Part shown: positions 7,146 through 14,974 of the stretch, one piece after another
Numbering within the stretch: position 1 is the first letter of the stretch
How the letters are laid out: every line of letters starts with the position of its first letter
Assembly (NCBI GenBank): GCA_045647885.1
Contig: JAZRMX010000008.1
Span: 1-36,424, forward strand
Direction: 5' to 3'
Source of the DNA: HGM04593 sp045647885
GTDB taxonomy: Bacteria; Bacteroidota; Bacteroidia; Bacteroidales; Bacteroidaceae
Length of the DNA: 36,424 nucleotides
The notes under the pieces: model-generated
Seen by the model: the letters and a program-made list of their open reading frames with translations, nothing else
The model's database searches: none
What the model was told of the DNA's origin: nothing
Made by a program: the position numbers and the translations under genes

Positions 7146-8492
7146 TTATCGTCCTGTGTAAGAATGCGGAGTAATGCTGCGGAGCTCCTCTTTCACACTT
7201 TCAGCAACATCGAGAGTCTCAATGAACTGCAACAATGTATTCTGGTTTATACCCTCGTTGGTACGTGTGAGAGCCTTAAGAGCTTCGTAGGGATTGGGGT
7301 AAGCCTCGCGACGGAGAATTGTCTGTATACCCTCGGCACAAACACTCCAGCAGTTGTCGAGCTCGTCGTAGATAGCCTTTTCGTTAAGCAAGAGCTTGCG
7401 CAAGCCCACCAAAGAGCTCTTCACAGCTATCATCATGTGACCCATGGGCACGCCGACATTACGCAACACGGTAGAGTCGGTAAGGTCGCGCTGCAGGCGA
7501 GAGATGGGGAGCTTCATTGAAAGGTGGTCGAGAATGGCGTTTGCTATACCAAGGTTACCCTCGCTGTTCTCAAAGTCAATGGGATTCACCTTGTGGGGCA
7601 TAGCGCTTGAACCAACCTCACCGGCCTTAATCTTCTGTTTGAAGAACTCCATAGAGATGTACTGCCAGAAGTCCTTGTCCATATCCATAATAATGATGTT
7701 TATGCGGCGCATTGCATCGAAAAGAGCGGCAAGATTGTCATAGTTCGAGATCTGGGTTGTATACTGCTCACGCTGCAATCCAAGATTCTCGGCAACGAAT
7801 TTATTGGCAAAAGCAACCCAGTCCACAGCAGGATATGCCACGCTGTGAGCGTTGAAGTTACCGGTTGCACCACCGAATTTAGCCGAGATAACACATTTCT
7901 TGAGCTCGGCAAGTTGTGTCTCCAAACGATACACGAATACCATTACCTCTTTTCCCAAACGTGTGGGCGAAGCGGGCTGGCCGTGTGTGCGGGCAAGCAT
8001 GGGTATATCTTTCCAAGCTTCGGCATACTCCTTGAGCTGTGCAATGAGCTCCTCTATTGCAGGGTAATAAACTTTCTCAAGAGCATCCTTAATGGAGCAA
8101 GGGATAGAGGTATTGTTTATATCCTGTGAGGTAAGGCCAAAGTGTACGAACTCCTTGTAAGCATCGAGACCGCCTATGGCATCGAACTTCTCCTTAATGA
8201 AGTACTCCACTGCTTTTACATCGTGGTTGGTAACCTTCTCAATATCCTTTATTCTGCAAGCATCGGCAGTGGTAAAAGAGGTGTATATCTCGCGCAATTT
8301 GGGGAAAAGCGAAGCGTCTACACCTGCAAGCTGAGGTATGGGCAATTGGCACAGAGCTATATAATACTCTATCTCCACGAATACGCGATATTTCATAAGT
8401 GCATACTCCGAGAAATACTCTGCAAGCGCGTCGGTCTTGCCTCTGTAACGACCATCAATGGGCGATACTGCTGTCAAAATGTTCAATTCCAT
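7146..8492 (-). CDS. purB: Adenylosuccinate lyase
   Basis: Catalyses two steps of purine synthesis: SAICAR to AICAR plus fumarate, and adenylosuccinate to AMP plus fumarate. The 448-residue protein resembles the E. coli PurB type in length and N-terminus (LTAVSPIDGRYRGKT). Family landmarks include ARTHGQPASPTRLGKE with the catalytic base candidate His170, and the fumarase/lyase signature GSSAMPHKVNPIDFENSEG at 294-312 with the catalytic serine loop (Ser295/Ser296). It ends in HSYTGR. ATG 8492 is first in a four-gene operon and lies about 85 bp after a TAnnTTTG box. Confidence 0.97.
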   Translation of the reverse strand: MELNILTAVSPIDGRYRGKTDALAEYFSEYALMKYRVFVEIEYYIALCQLPIPQLAGVDASLFPKLREIYTSFTTADACRIKDIEKVTNHDVKAVEYFIKEKFDAIGGLDAYKEFVHFGLTSQDINNTSIPCSIKDALEKVYYPAIEELIAQLKEYAEAWKDIPMLARTHGQPASPTRLGKEVMVFVYRLETQLAELKKCVISAKFGGATGNFNAHSVAYPAVDWVAFANKFVAENLGLQREQYTTQISNYDNLAALFDAMRRINIIIMDMDKDFWQYISMEFFKQKIKAGEVGSSAMPHKVNPIDFENSEGNLGIANAILDHLSMKLPISRLQRDLTDSTVLRNVGVPMGHMMIAVKSSLVGLRKLLLNEKAIYDELDNCWSVCAEGIQTILRREAYPNPYEALKALTRTNEGINQNTLLQFIETLDVAESVKEELRSITPHSYTGR

Positions 8493-8585
8493 ATTTGTGT
8501 AATAATTGTTTTACCTTAAAAAGGGCCGCAGGCTTTTCACAAAACGGCACATTACGTGTATTATACGTTTTATAATTTCACAGTG

Positions 8586-8593
8586 CAAAAATA
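8586..8593 (-). promoter_or_regulatory. Candidate -7 box (TATTTTTG) for the purB operon
   Basis: TATTTTTG on the minus strand matches TAnnTTTG. No TTTG occurs at the -33 distance. It lies between the tRNA terminator and purB, where an operon promoter is expected. Confidence 0.55.
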
Positions 8594-8676
8594 GCACTTT
8601 TTAAGCATAAACAGCTATTGTTACAATAAAGTTTATGAAAATTATTATTAAATAAGGTATAAAGGGTATAAAAAAC

Positions 8677-8701
8677 AAAAAAAGCCTGCTTGACTGCAGA
8701 C
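8677..8701 (-). terminator. Intrinsic terminator of the tRNA-Val pair
   Basis: On the minus strand GTCTGC and GCAGGC (8701-8696 and 8689-8684) form a 6-bp stem with one G-U pair and a 6-nt loop, followed directly by seven T residues. It lies 10 bp after the second tRNA. Confidence 0.75.
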
Positions 8702-8711
8702 TCGACTTGGG

Positions 8712-8786
8712 TGGACGTTGACGGATTCGAACCGCCGACCCTCTGCTTGTAAGGCAGATGCTCTAAACCAGCTGAGCTAAACGTCC
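8712..8786 (-). tRNA. tRNA-Val (anticodon UAC), downstream copy
   Basis: A 75-nt cloverleaf on the minus strand. Acceptor GGACGTT pairs with AACGTCC, the discriminator is A, the D-arm is GCTCAGCTGGTTTAGAGC, the anticodon loop CTTACAA gives UAC, and the T-arm contains GGTTCGAATCC. CCA is not encoded (CCC follows the discriminator). Identical in sequence to the copy 17 nt away. Confidence 0.96.
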
Positions 8787-8803
8787 GATAGTTTTATGTT
8801 TTG

Positions 8804-8878
8804 TGGACGTTGACGGATTCGAACCGCCGACCCTCTGCTTGTAAGGCAGATGCTCTAAACCAGCTGAGCTAAACGTCC
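8804..8878 (-). tRNA. tRNA-Val (anticodon UAC), upstream copy
   Basis: Base-for-base identical to its neighbour, with the same cloverleaf and TAC anticodon. It is the promoter-proximal member of a two-tRNA transcript. CCA is not encoded. Confidence 0.96.
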
Positions 8879-8906
8879 AATAAGTGCGCAATCCTTAATT
8901 GCGTTG

Positions 8907-8938
8907 CAAAAGTAGCGCTTTTCTTTATAACCACCAAA
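8907..8938 (-). promoter_or_regulatory. Promoter of the tRNA-Val pair (full Bacteroidetes consensus)
   Basis: On the minus strand TTTG (8938-8935), a 20-nt spacer and TACTTTTG (8914-8907) match TTTG-N19-21-TAnnTTTG exactly. The predicted start, about seven bases downstream, lies shortly before the first tRNA. Confidence 0.85.
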
Positions 8939-9246
8939 TGTTTTGCCAATTATTTTGCAAATAAATAGAAAAAGAACAAAAACAGAGACACAAACCAACG
9001 GCTCAGTAGCAAAAAGGTGTGGGCACTCACTATATACGATACTAAACATTCTTGCTTTTGACCTCTCGGTGTTATTTGTCGGTTATTCTCTCATTGGAAA
9101 TATATCTTTGACGTTCTTTGTCGCGCAAAGAACCAAACGCCCGGCACGCGAGTAAAATCAGTCGCTCGGTTCTTTGTTTACGTCGCAGAAAGGCGAACCC
9201 TCAGTCGAACCTCCCTTGCCGTGTTTATCTTTCTCGCATTTGCAGG

Positions 9247-9567
9247 GTGCTGTGGGACTAAATGTAATTTAATAGACAATGCTTGCAGCAATTAGCCGCA
9301 CGTAGTGCGGGATGCGAACAGCAAGCATTGTCTACTTATGTCAAACATTCTCGCTTCGCGCAACCTCGGCTGCATTCGCTTTGCGTGCAAGTAAACTTTC
9401 ACTCGCTCATTTGCACGAGCTTTCGCACTCTCTCCTGCAAATGCTCGGATAAACACTGTGATTGCTTTTGCGAAGTTGCTCACGCTCGTTGCAATTGAAA
9501 ATAAATTTTCATTCACTCGCTTACTCGCAACATTTTAACGGTGCCGGTTTATTTTTGAGAATTACCA
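9247..9567. mobile_element. Nested insert in MITE copy 2
   Basis: Compared with copy 1, 321 bp are extra here, bounded by a 7-bp direct repeat TTGCAGG (9240-9246 and 9568-9574) that is single in copy 1. No terminal inverted repeats are evident and no convincing gene is inside. It contains a large hairpin at 9273-9334. The alternative is that copy 1 lost this segment by recombination between the short repeats. Confidence 0.6.
9273..9334. repeat. Long nested inverted repeat
   Basis: A perfect 14-bp inverted repeat (TAGACAATGCTTGC, 9273-9286, and its complement 9321-9334) encloses a second perfect hairpin CCGCAC-GTA-GTGCGG (9296-9310). It could form a cruciform in DNA or a two-tier RNA hairpin. 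No T tract follows on either strand, so it is not a standard terminator. Confidence 0.8.
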
Positions 9568-9702
9568 TTGCAGGAGATAATTTGTTACACATAGGATGGC
9601 GTGAGGGAGCACAACTTATTAAAGAATCAATTTCTCCACAATAAATTTCTACTGAACCAGAACAACACCGCACCACCACCAATAAACCGAGCACAAGGGC
9701 AC

Positions 9703-9735
9703 AAAAAAAACGGGCAAGCCAAAAGCCTGCCCGTT
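9703..9735 (-). terminator. Intrinsic terminator of the OmpA gene
   Basis: An 11-bp stem with one mismatch (9709-9719 with 9725-9735) is followed on the minus strand by an eight-base T run. It lies 21 bp after the ompA stop. Confidence 0.9.
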
Positions 9736-9756
9736 AAAAATATCTCGGTTATTGGA

Positions 9757-10908
9757 TTATTCAACAACTGTGATGATTACGCGACGGTTCAAACGTGCGG
9801 GTTTCTCAACCTCAACACCACCTTTACCCTCAACAACGAGTTTCTCCTGGGGAAGACCGAGCTCGATCAATTTCTCAGCAACTGCGTTAGCGCGAGCCTC
9901 AGAAAGCTTCTGGTTGTATGTAGCAGAACCGGTAGCGCTGTCAGCATAACCTACAACAGCAAGTTTAGCTGAAGAGTTCTTAACTGCGTCTACAAGACCC
10001 TGGAGGTTGATGATCTCCTTCTTAGAAGAAACCTTAGAAGAGTTGAATGCGAAGAATACAGACTGAGAAACAGTAGTAATCTTACCCTCGCACTCCTTCA
10101 AAGCAGCCTGAGCAGCAACCAAGCCCTGCTTTGCAGCAGCGAGTTGGTTCTTCAAACCTGCGTTCTCAGCCTCTTTAGCCTGCAACTGAGTGTTGAGCTC
10201 AGCAAGAGCAGCAGCATTCATAGCCATGATAGCGTCTACGTCAGCAGCAGCGTCCCAACCTACCTTGTTGAATTTGTATGTAACACCGGCAAGAGCAGTG
10301 AACATCATGTCCTGACCTGATGAACCAGCAGCACCACCGAAGCCGTTACGCAAGAAAGTAGCGTCGAGCTCAAAGTTGATAGCCCAATGTTTTGAAACAC
10401 GGAATGTGTTCATGATACCAGTGTTAACAGTAAGTGTACCGGTCATCTCTGAGAAAGAAGATGAGTGGTACTGTGTACGACCTGCCCAACCAGCACCGAT
10501 GAAAGGAATAACATTCCAGATACGATCCTCTCTGTAACCACAGATAAGATTGCTGAGGTTGAACATAGCATCGAAGTGGAAGTTCATATAAGCCTTCTTC
10601 GCTGCATCCTCATAAGCCTTGATGTTAAGACCGTTGTAAGCAACTCTCCAACCGAAACCGGGAGTGTGCCATTTACCAAAGTAAACCTGAACTGCGGGTG
10701 ATGCGTGATCGAGAATGCTCTCGCCATTCATATAAACACCATTGTAGAGGTTTACACCGCCGTTGATACCCAAGAACCAGTTGCTACCGAAAGAGTTTGT
10801 CACAACCTGACCCTTCTTTGTGGGAATTACGACTTCGCTTACAGTTTCCTGTGCAAAAGAAACCATTGCAATACTAGCAATTGCTAGTGAAATCATAAAC
10901 TTTTTCAT
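9757..10908 (-). CDS. ompA: OmpA-family outer-membrane porin with peptidoglycan-binding domain
   Basis: Links the outer membrane to peptidoglycan. The 383-residue precursor has a signal peptide (MKKFMISLAIASIAMVSFA, cut before QET). Residues about 40-215 show alternating aromatic/hydrophobic strands of a small barrel (WFLGINGGVNLYNG, GWRVAYNG, WAINFELDATF). A short alanine/glutamine-rich coiled coil (about 230-275) leads to the C-terminal OmpA domain (about 284-383), with conserved Asp323 and Arg339 of the peptidoglycan-binding site and a closing NRRV. It is a single-gene unit with its own promoter box and strong terminator, as expected for an abundant envelope protein. Confidence 0.93.
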   Translation of the reverse strand: MKKFMISLAIASIAMVSFAQETVSEVVIPTKKGQVVTNSFGSNWFLGINGGVNLYNGVYMNGESILDHASPAVQVYFGKWHTPGFGWRVAYNGLNIKAYEDAAKKAYMNFHFDAMFNLSNLICGYREDRIWNVIPFIGAGWAGRTQYHSSSFSEMTGTLTVNTGIMNTFRVSKHWAINFELDATFLRNGFGGAAGSSGQDMMFTALAGVTYKFNKVGWDAAADVDAIMAMNAAALAELNTQLQAKEAENAGLKNQLAAAKQGLVAAQAALKECEGKITTVSQSVFFAFNSSKVSSKKEIINLQGLVDAVKNSSAKLAVVGYADSATGSATYNQKLSEARANAVAEKLIELGLPQEKLVVEGKGGVEVEKPARLNRRVIITVVE

Positions 10909-11038
10909 ACTTAAACTAATTAGATTCTATAATATTTTGTCTATTTTTCTCTCTTTATCTAAACACAGGGGTACAGAAAAATGTTTGCCGGACAGTGCGA
11001 ACTGCATACAAAAGCCAGTACACCCTCTATTATGTGTG

Positions 11039-11046
11039 CAAATTTA
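11039..11046 (-). promoter_or_regulatory. Candidate -7 box (TAAATTTG) for ompA
   Basis: TAAATTTG on the minus strand fits TAnnTTTG; the -33 position lacks TTTG. The implied leader before ATG 10908 is about 120 nt, a length common for abundant porin mRNAs. Confidence 0.5.
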
Positions 11047-11133
11047 CAAATATTTCGTAAACAGATATAAAGATTTTATACAAAACAATGTTTTTTTAAC
11101 AATTTTTAAGGGATTTTATTTTACATCCGTCCT

Positions 11134-12993
11134 TCACCGCTGGAAAAAGCGCCCAATATCGCCATCGGACAGCAGATATACTACCTGCAAACCATCGGGG
11201 GTATGTTTGGGCATTGTGGTGGAAAAGAGCTCCTCCACAAGGTTTTTAAGTTCCTCGTCAGAAAGTATCTGCCCCACAGCTATCGCCATCTGTCTTGCAA
11301 CGGAAAGAGCAATGCCGTCGTACAATTTATCCTTTGCCTGTGTGGGCTGTTCGGCAACAGAGCGCACTATTTCGGTAAGCAGCACCACCGGTTCAAGACC
11401 GTCAATCCCTGCCGGCACGGAATTTATTGCATAGCTGTTGCCACCGAGCGATGAGAGGTCGAAGCCCAAGGAGGCAAGTTCTTCCATTATGCTTTCAAGC
11501 ACAAGCGACTCGCTCAGGGAGAGGTCGACGCGCTCGGGGAAAAGCAATCCCTGCGAATGGCCACGCTTATTGCACAGTTGCTGACGGAATTTCTCGAAAA
11601 GTATTCTTATGTGGGCGCGGCGCTGATGCACAAGCATAAGACCGTCGCACGAAGATACAAGAATGTACTGCCCCTTGTACTGTGCCAAAGGGGTGTACTC
11701 CTCGCTTGAGAACATCTGCAAAGTGGGCTGTATGTCTGGCAGATGCGACAGGAGACCATCGTCGCCGCCCTCGGACACTGTATTTTCGGACAGGAAAGAA
11801 GGAGTGCTATCGTTGCCACAAAGGGTTTCCCACCAAGGGTTGTCGGCCTTGCGATATTCTGGCGCATTCTTCTTGAATGGGTTATAGGAAGGGTCGTATG
11901 CAATTTCGGGTGCGGCAATTGTTGCACGTTCACCGGCGCCGAGCTGTTCCATAACAGGAATGTCGGGCATATCGTCGGTATTGAAATCGAGACCGGGCGC
12001 GGCATTGAAACGACCCAAAGCCTCGCGCACGGCAGCCATTATTATTTTCCAAAGGCTGGGCTCATCCTCGAATTTTATTTCGGTCTTCGTGGGGTGGATA
12101 TTGACATCTATGCGCGAAGGCTCAACACCGAGGCAAAGGAAGAACGGTACCTGCTCGCCCTGCGGTATTATATTTGCATAGGCCTCCTGTATGGCTTTTG
12201 CAAAATAAGAATGGCGCATATAACGCCCGTTCACAAAGAAGAACTGCAAAGCGCCCTTTTTGCGGGCACTTTCGGGCAGGCCGACATAGCCTTTTATATT
12301 AAGGAGAGGACTGTCAACTGCAACCTCTACCAACTGTGTGTTTATCTTTTTGCCAAAAATATTTACTATTCTCTGTCTGAAGGACGATGAGGGGAGGTGC
12401 GAAAGCTCCACACCATTGTGGGAGAGTGTAAACTCGACATCGCTATTAATGAGCGCCACCCTTTCATATTCCGACACTATGTTGTTCAGCTCGGTCTGTG
12501 TAGATTTGAGGAATTTACGGCGTGCAGGGATATTGAAAAAAAGGTTCTTTACCTTGAAATTACTGCCCGACGGGGCTGCTACGGCCTCCTGTGCTTCGAG
12601 CTGCGAGCCCGACATTGCAATGCGCGTACCAAGCTCGTCGTCGGCACGACGGGTAACAAGTTCCACCTGCGACACTGCCACAATGGAAGCAAGCGCCTCG
12701 CCACGGAAACCCATTGTGTTCAAAGCAAAGAGGTCTTCGGCACGTTTTATCTTGGAGGTTGCGTGACGCTCGAATGCCAGGCGAGCGTCGGTCTCGGACA
12801 TACCCACGCCGTTATCTATGACCTGCACAAGGGTGCGCCCGCCATCGCTCACCAGCACTTGCACTTTGGTGGCACCGGCATCTATGGCATTCTCCATAAG
12901 TTCCTTGACCACCGAAGAGGGGCGTTGCACCACCTCTCCCGCAGCTATCTGGTTGGCAACAGAGTCGGGTAACAAATGTATTATATCCTGCAT
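11134..12993 (-). CDS. mutL: DNA mismatch repair protein MutL
   Basis: Couples MutS mismatch recognition to strand removal. The 619-residue protein has the GHKL ATPase N-domain: ELMENAIDAGA with catalytic Glu34 and Asn35, DNGVGM at 60-65, and FRGEALASI at about 96-104. A variable linker (about 335-430) leads to the C-terminal dimerisation domain. The endonuclease metal motif DQHA(x)2E(x)4E is degenerate (HQRRAHIRILFE, 456-467), and no CPHGRP-like motif is visible (HTPDGLQ in its place). It is therefore probably not a nicking MutL. It is the last gene of the recQ-mutL run, 12 bp after the small membrane protein gene. Confidence 0.96.
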   Translation of the reverse strand: MQDIIHLLPDSVANQIAAGEVVQRPSSVVKELMENAIDAGATKVQVLVSDGGRTLVQVIDNGVGMSETDARLAFERHATSKIKRAEDLFALNTMGFRGEALASIVAVSQVELVTRRADDELGTRIAMSGSQLEAQEAVAAPSGSNFKVKNLFFNIPARRKFLKSTQTELNNIVSEYERVALINSDVEFTLSHNGVELSHLPSSSFRQRIVNIFGKKINTQLVEVAVDSPLLNIKGYVGLPESARKKGALQFFFVNGRYMRHSYFAKAIQEAYANIIPQGEQVPFFLCLGVEPSRIDVNIHPTKTEIKFEDEPSLWKIIMAAVREALGRFNAAPGLDFNTDDMPDIPVMEQLGAGERATIAAPEIAYDPSYNPFKKNAPEYRKADNPWWETLCGNDSTPSFLSENTVSEGGDDGLLSHLPDIQPTLQMFSSEEYTPLAQYKGQYILVSSCDGLMLVHQRRAHIRILFEKFRQQLCNKRGHSQGLLFPERVDLSLSESLVLESIMEELASLGFDLSSLGGNSYAINSVPAGIDGLEPVVLLTEIVRSVAEQPTQAKDKLYDGIALSVARQMAIAVGQILSDEELKNLVEELFSTTMPKHTPDGLQVVYLLSDGDIGRFFQR

Positions 12994-13005
12994 TGCAAGT
13001 CTATT

Positions 13006-13302
13006 TTAAAAAGCCCAAGAGCCGGTTAACAAATAGTGGAGAACAAACAGCGCTACCAGTATTCCTATTATAAGCGTAGGGGTCTTCAAGCGCTCTGAAT
13101 TCTGTTTGCTGCGCTTCAAATGTGTTGTTGAGTTCTGGAAAACACCTTTCAGGCGTTCTCTGTATGTAACCTCCTCGGGAGGCAACATACCCAGGTCGCG
13201 CTTTGCGTTGTTTACAATCTTGTCGAGTTTTTCCTTACGTTCATCGACATATATATACTTATGCTCAAATTTACGGGGAGCACCCATCTTGAAAAATGCC
13301 AT
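13006..13302 (-). CDS. Small conserved membrane protein, function unknown
   Basis: A 98-residue protein with a charged cytoplasmic part (KYIYVDERKEKLDKIVNNAK, then LGMLPPEE) and one hydrophobic segment at about 75-93 near the C-terminus, so probably tail-anchored in the inner membrane. It fits tightly between the OstA-like gene (8 bp) and mutL (12 bp), which makes it a genuine operon member. I know of similar small proteins beside mutL in Bacteroidales but no established function; a role in envelope assembly is only a guess from the context. Confidence 0.8.
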   Translation of the reverse strand: MAFFKMGAPRKFEHKYIYVDERKEKLDKIVNNAKRDLGMLPPEEVTYRERLKGVFQNSTTHLKRSKQNSERLKTPTLIIGILVALFVLHYLLTGSWAF

Positions 13303-13310
13303 AAGAGGGA

Positions 13311-14963
13311 TTATTTTTCGAGGTTGAACTTATCCAGGGTGGGAAGGGGTACTTTCTCCCTGTTTATAACTTTGAGCATCATATCCTTAGCCTTGCTACG
13401 GCAATTAAAGATATCCTCCTTGCTTGTGGGGCGGACATAATCGAACCAAGCGAAATTTTCAAGATATCTTGCGTCGGCAGGGGCTTTATCTAGCGGATAG
13501 AAAGCACCGCTCGAACGGTTGGGGATTACAATGCGATCCATCTGGCCATCTTTCATATAAGCCGATATCTTACCCGCAAGAGTTGTGTTCATACCCACGA
13601 CCACACTATCCTCGTCCATAGGGAAATATACTACATTTGCACCGCCTACAACGTGCATACAGTCGAGCTTGCCATTCTTGAAATAGAATTTCATCTCGCG
13701 GCCGTTTATCTGGTTATAGCACACGGAATCCATCTTTTCGGCATAGAGTGTCTGGTTTATTACGTGTACCCAGTCAATTGACGAGGTGTCCATATACATC
13801 TTTATCTCCTCGCCTATGAGCTGAATGCCTTCGTTCCATAGGATGGGATCCTTGTACATTGTCATACAGGAGTCGCGCGAGTCGAAAATGAGCGAGTCGC
13901 AGGCTGCCTGCATACTCTCGCTGAAGGCACGCACTCCGTGGTAGGCTCTTATCTGACGATAAAGTGAGTCGGTTCCAAGGTTTTCGCTCACCGCCCATAT
14001 AGTATCGGCGTGCAGAAAGAGAGAGTCGGACTGCGAGAAGTCGACAACCACTGCGCGGTCGGTCACATAAGCCGAGTCGGCCAACTCGTTCATATAACTG
14101 TACTCACCTGTGAGCATATTGTGGTTTTCGGGATCTATGTAGACTATATTTCCGAAAATCTCACTCACACCGGCCTGTATATTGTAATAAATGGAGTCGG
14201 CTGTAATGTTCTTTGCTCCGTTGAAGAGTACCGAACGGTCGAGCAATGTTGCCAGACGCGCCGAGGTGTCGTACAAGCCTCTCTCGGAATATATGCGGTT
14301 CTCGGCACCGTTGTATATGTTTGTGGGGCCAAGAATGGTTGCCACTTTTGTGATGGTGTTGTATTGCAGGGTGTCCGACTCCAGAGTAAACTGGGAGTTG
14401 CGGAGGTTGACATCGTGGTTGAACACCGCTACCTTTGTACCCAGACGGTACTCGCCCCAATAGGATTCCAGCGTGCTCTCACCGTCGAAAAGTGAACCGC
14501 CGTTGAAATAATATCCTTTGTTGGTATTACGGTCAAAGTCGAGGCTGTCGGTCTCGAGTACAGTGTTCTTGTCGACCATACGCACATTGTCGCGCACACG
14601 GGCAAGATTGGTGTCGCCGTTATAGTCGAGATAATCGCCATAAAGGAAGAGGGTGTCGCCCTGCTCCATTCTCACATTTCCGAAGGCCTGCACGGAGTTC
14701 TTCTTCGTGTAGAAATAGGCACTGTCGCAATACATATACATACTGTCGCGACGGAAAGAGACGTCGCCCACGAGAATAAAGGCATCGGGCACACGCATTT
14801 TGTCGAACTTTGTGGTGTCGGCGTGCAGCATATAGACATAGTTGCGCTTCTTTTCGGGCAACGAGTCGCCTCCCTGCGTCTGCAAGGCATCAGCAGGTGC
14901 GCTCTGTGCAAATGCACAGGAGGCTACCAAAAGGAGGTATATGAATATTTTTATTCTTGACAT
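13311..14963 (-). CDS. OstA/LptA-like periplasmic LPS transport protein
   Basis: A 550-residue exported protein with a signal peptide (MSRIKIFIYLLLVASCAFA, then QSA). From about 50 onward it has repeated short beta strands typical of the OstA/LptA beta-jellyroll: VGDVSFRRDSMYMYCDSAYF, AFGNVRMEQGDTLFLYGDYL and similar, each pairing a modification with a 'D-x-L/A-x-Y' strand. OstA-fold proteins bridge LPS from the inner to the outer membrane. This Bacteroidetes form is longer than E. coli LptA (about 185 residues) and lacks the LptD barrel. The surA-type chaperone gene lies 11 bp upstream, which supports an outer-membrane assembly role. lptB elsewhere in this window would supply the export ATPase. 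Confidence 0.82.
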   Translation of the reverse strand: MSRIKIFIYLLLVASCAFAQSAPADALQTQGGDSLPEKKRNYVYMLHADTTKFDKMRVPDAFILVGDVSFRRDSMYMYCDSAYFYTKKNSVQAFGNVRMEQGDTLFLYGDYLDYNGDTNLARVRDNVRMVDKNTVLETDSLDFDRNTNKGYYFNGGSLFDGESTLESYWGEYRLGTKVAVFNHDVNLRNSQFTLESDTLQYNTITKVATILGPTNIYNGAENRIYSERGLYDTSARLATLLDRSVLFNGAKNITADSIYYNIQAGVSEIFGNIVYIDPENHNMLTGEYSYMNELADSAYVTDRAVVVDFSQSDSLFLHADTIWAVSENLGTDSLYRQIRAYHGVRAFSESMQAACDSLIFDSRDSCMTMYKDPILWNEGIQLIGEEIKMYMDTSSIDWVHVINQTLYAEKMDSVCYNQINGREMKFYFKNGKLDCMHVVGGANVVYFPMDEDSVVVGMNTTLAGKISAYMKDGQMDRIVIPNRSSGAFYPLDKAPADARYLENFAWFDYVRPTSKEDIFNCRSKAKDMMLKVINREKVPLPTLDKFNLEK

Positions 14964-14974
14964 TGGAATGATGG

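Larger units (their letters stand above)
9000..9658 (+). mobile_element. MITE-like element, copy 2, with nested 321-bp insert
   Basis: Same ends as copy 1 (GGCTCAGTAG ... CTACTGAACC) and closely similar over both halves, but interrupted at 9247-9567. The outer flanking octamers AAACCAAC and AGAACAAC match at 6 of 8 positions, consistent with a decayed target duplication. It lies between the tRNA promoter and the ompA terminator, in the same orientation as the other copies. Confidence 0.8.

Noticed and set aside
9292..9516. Small frames inside the nested insert (both strands)
   Set aside because: Short, overlapping, no conserved pattern, and located over an inverted repeat.
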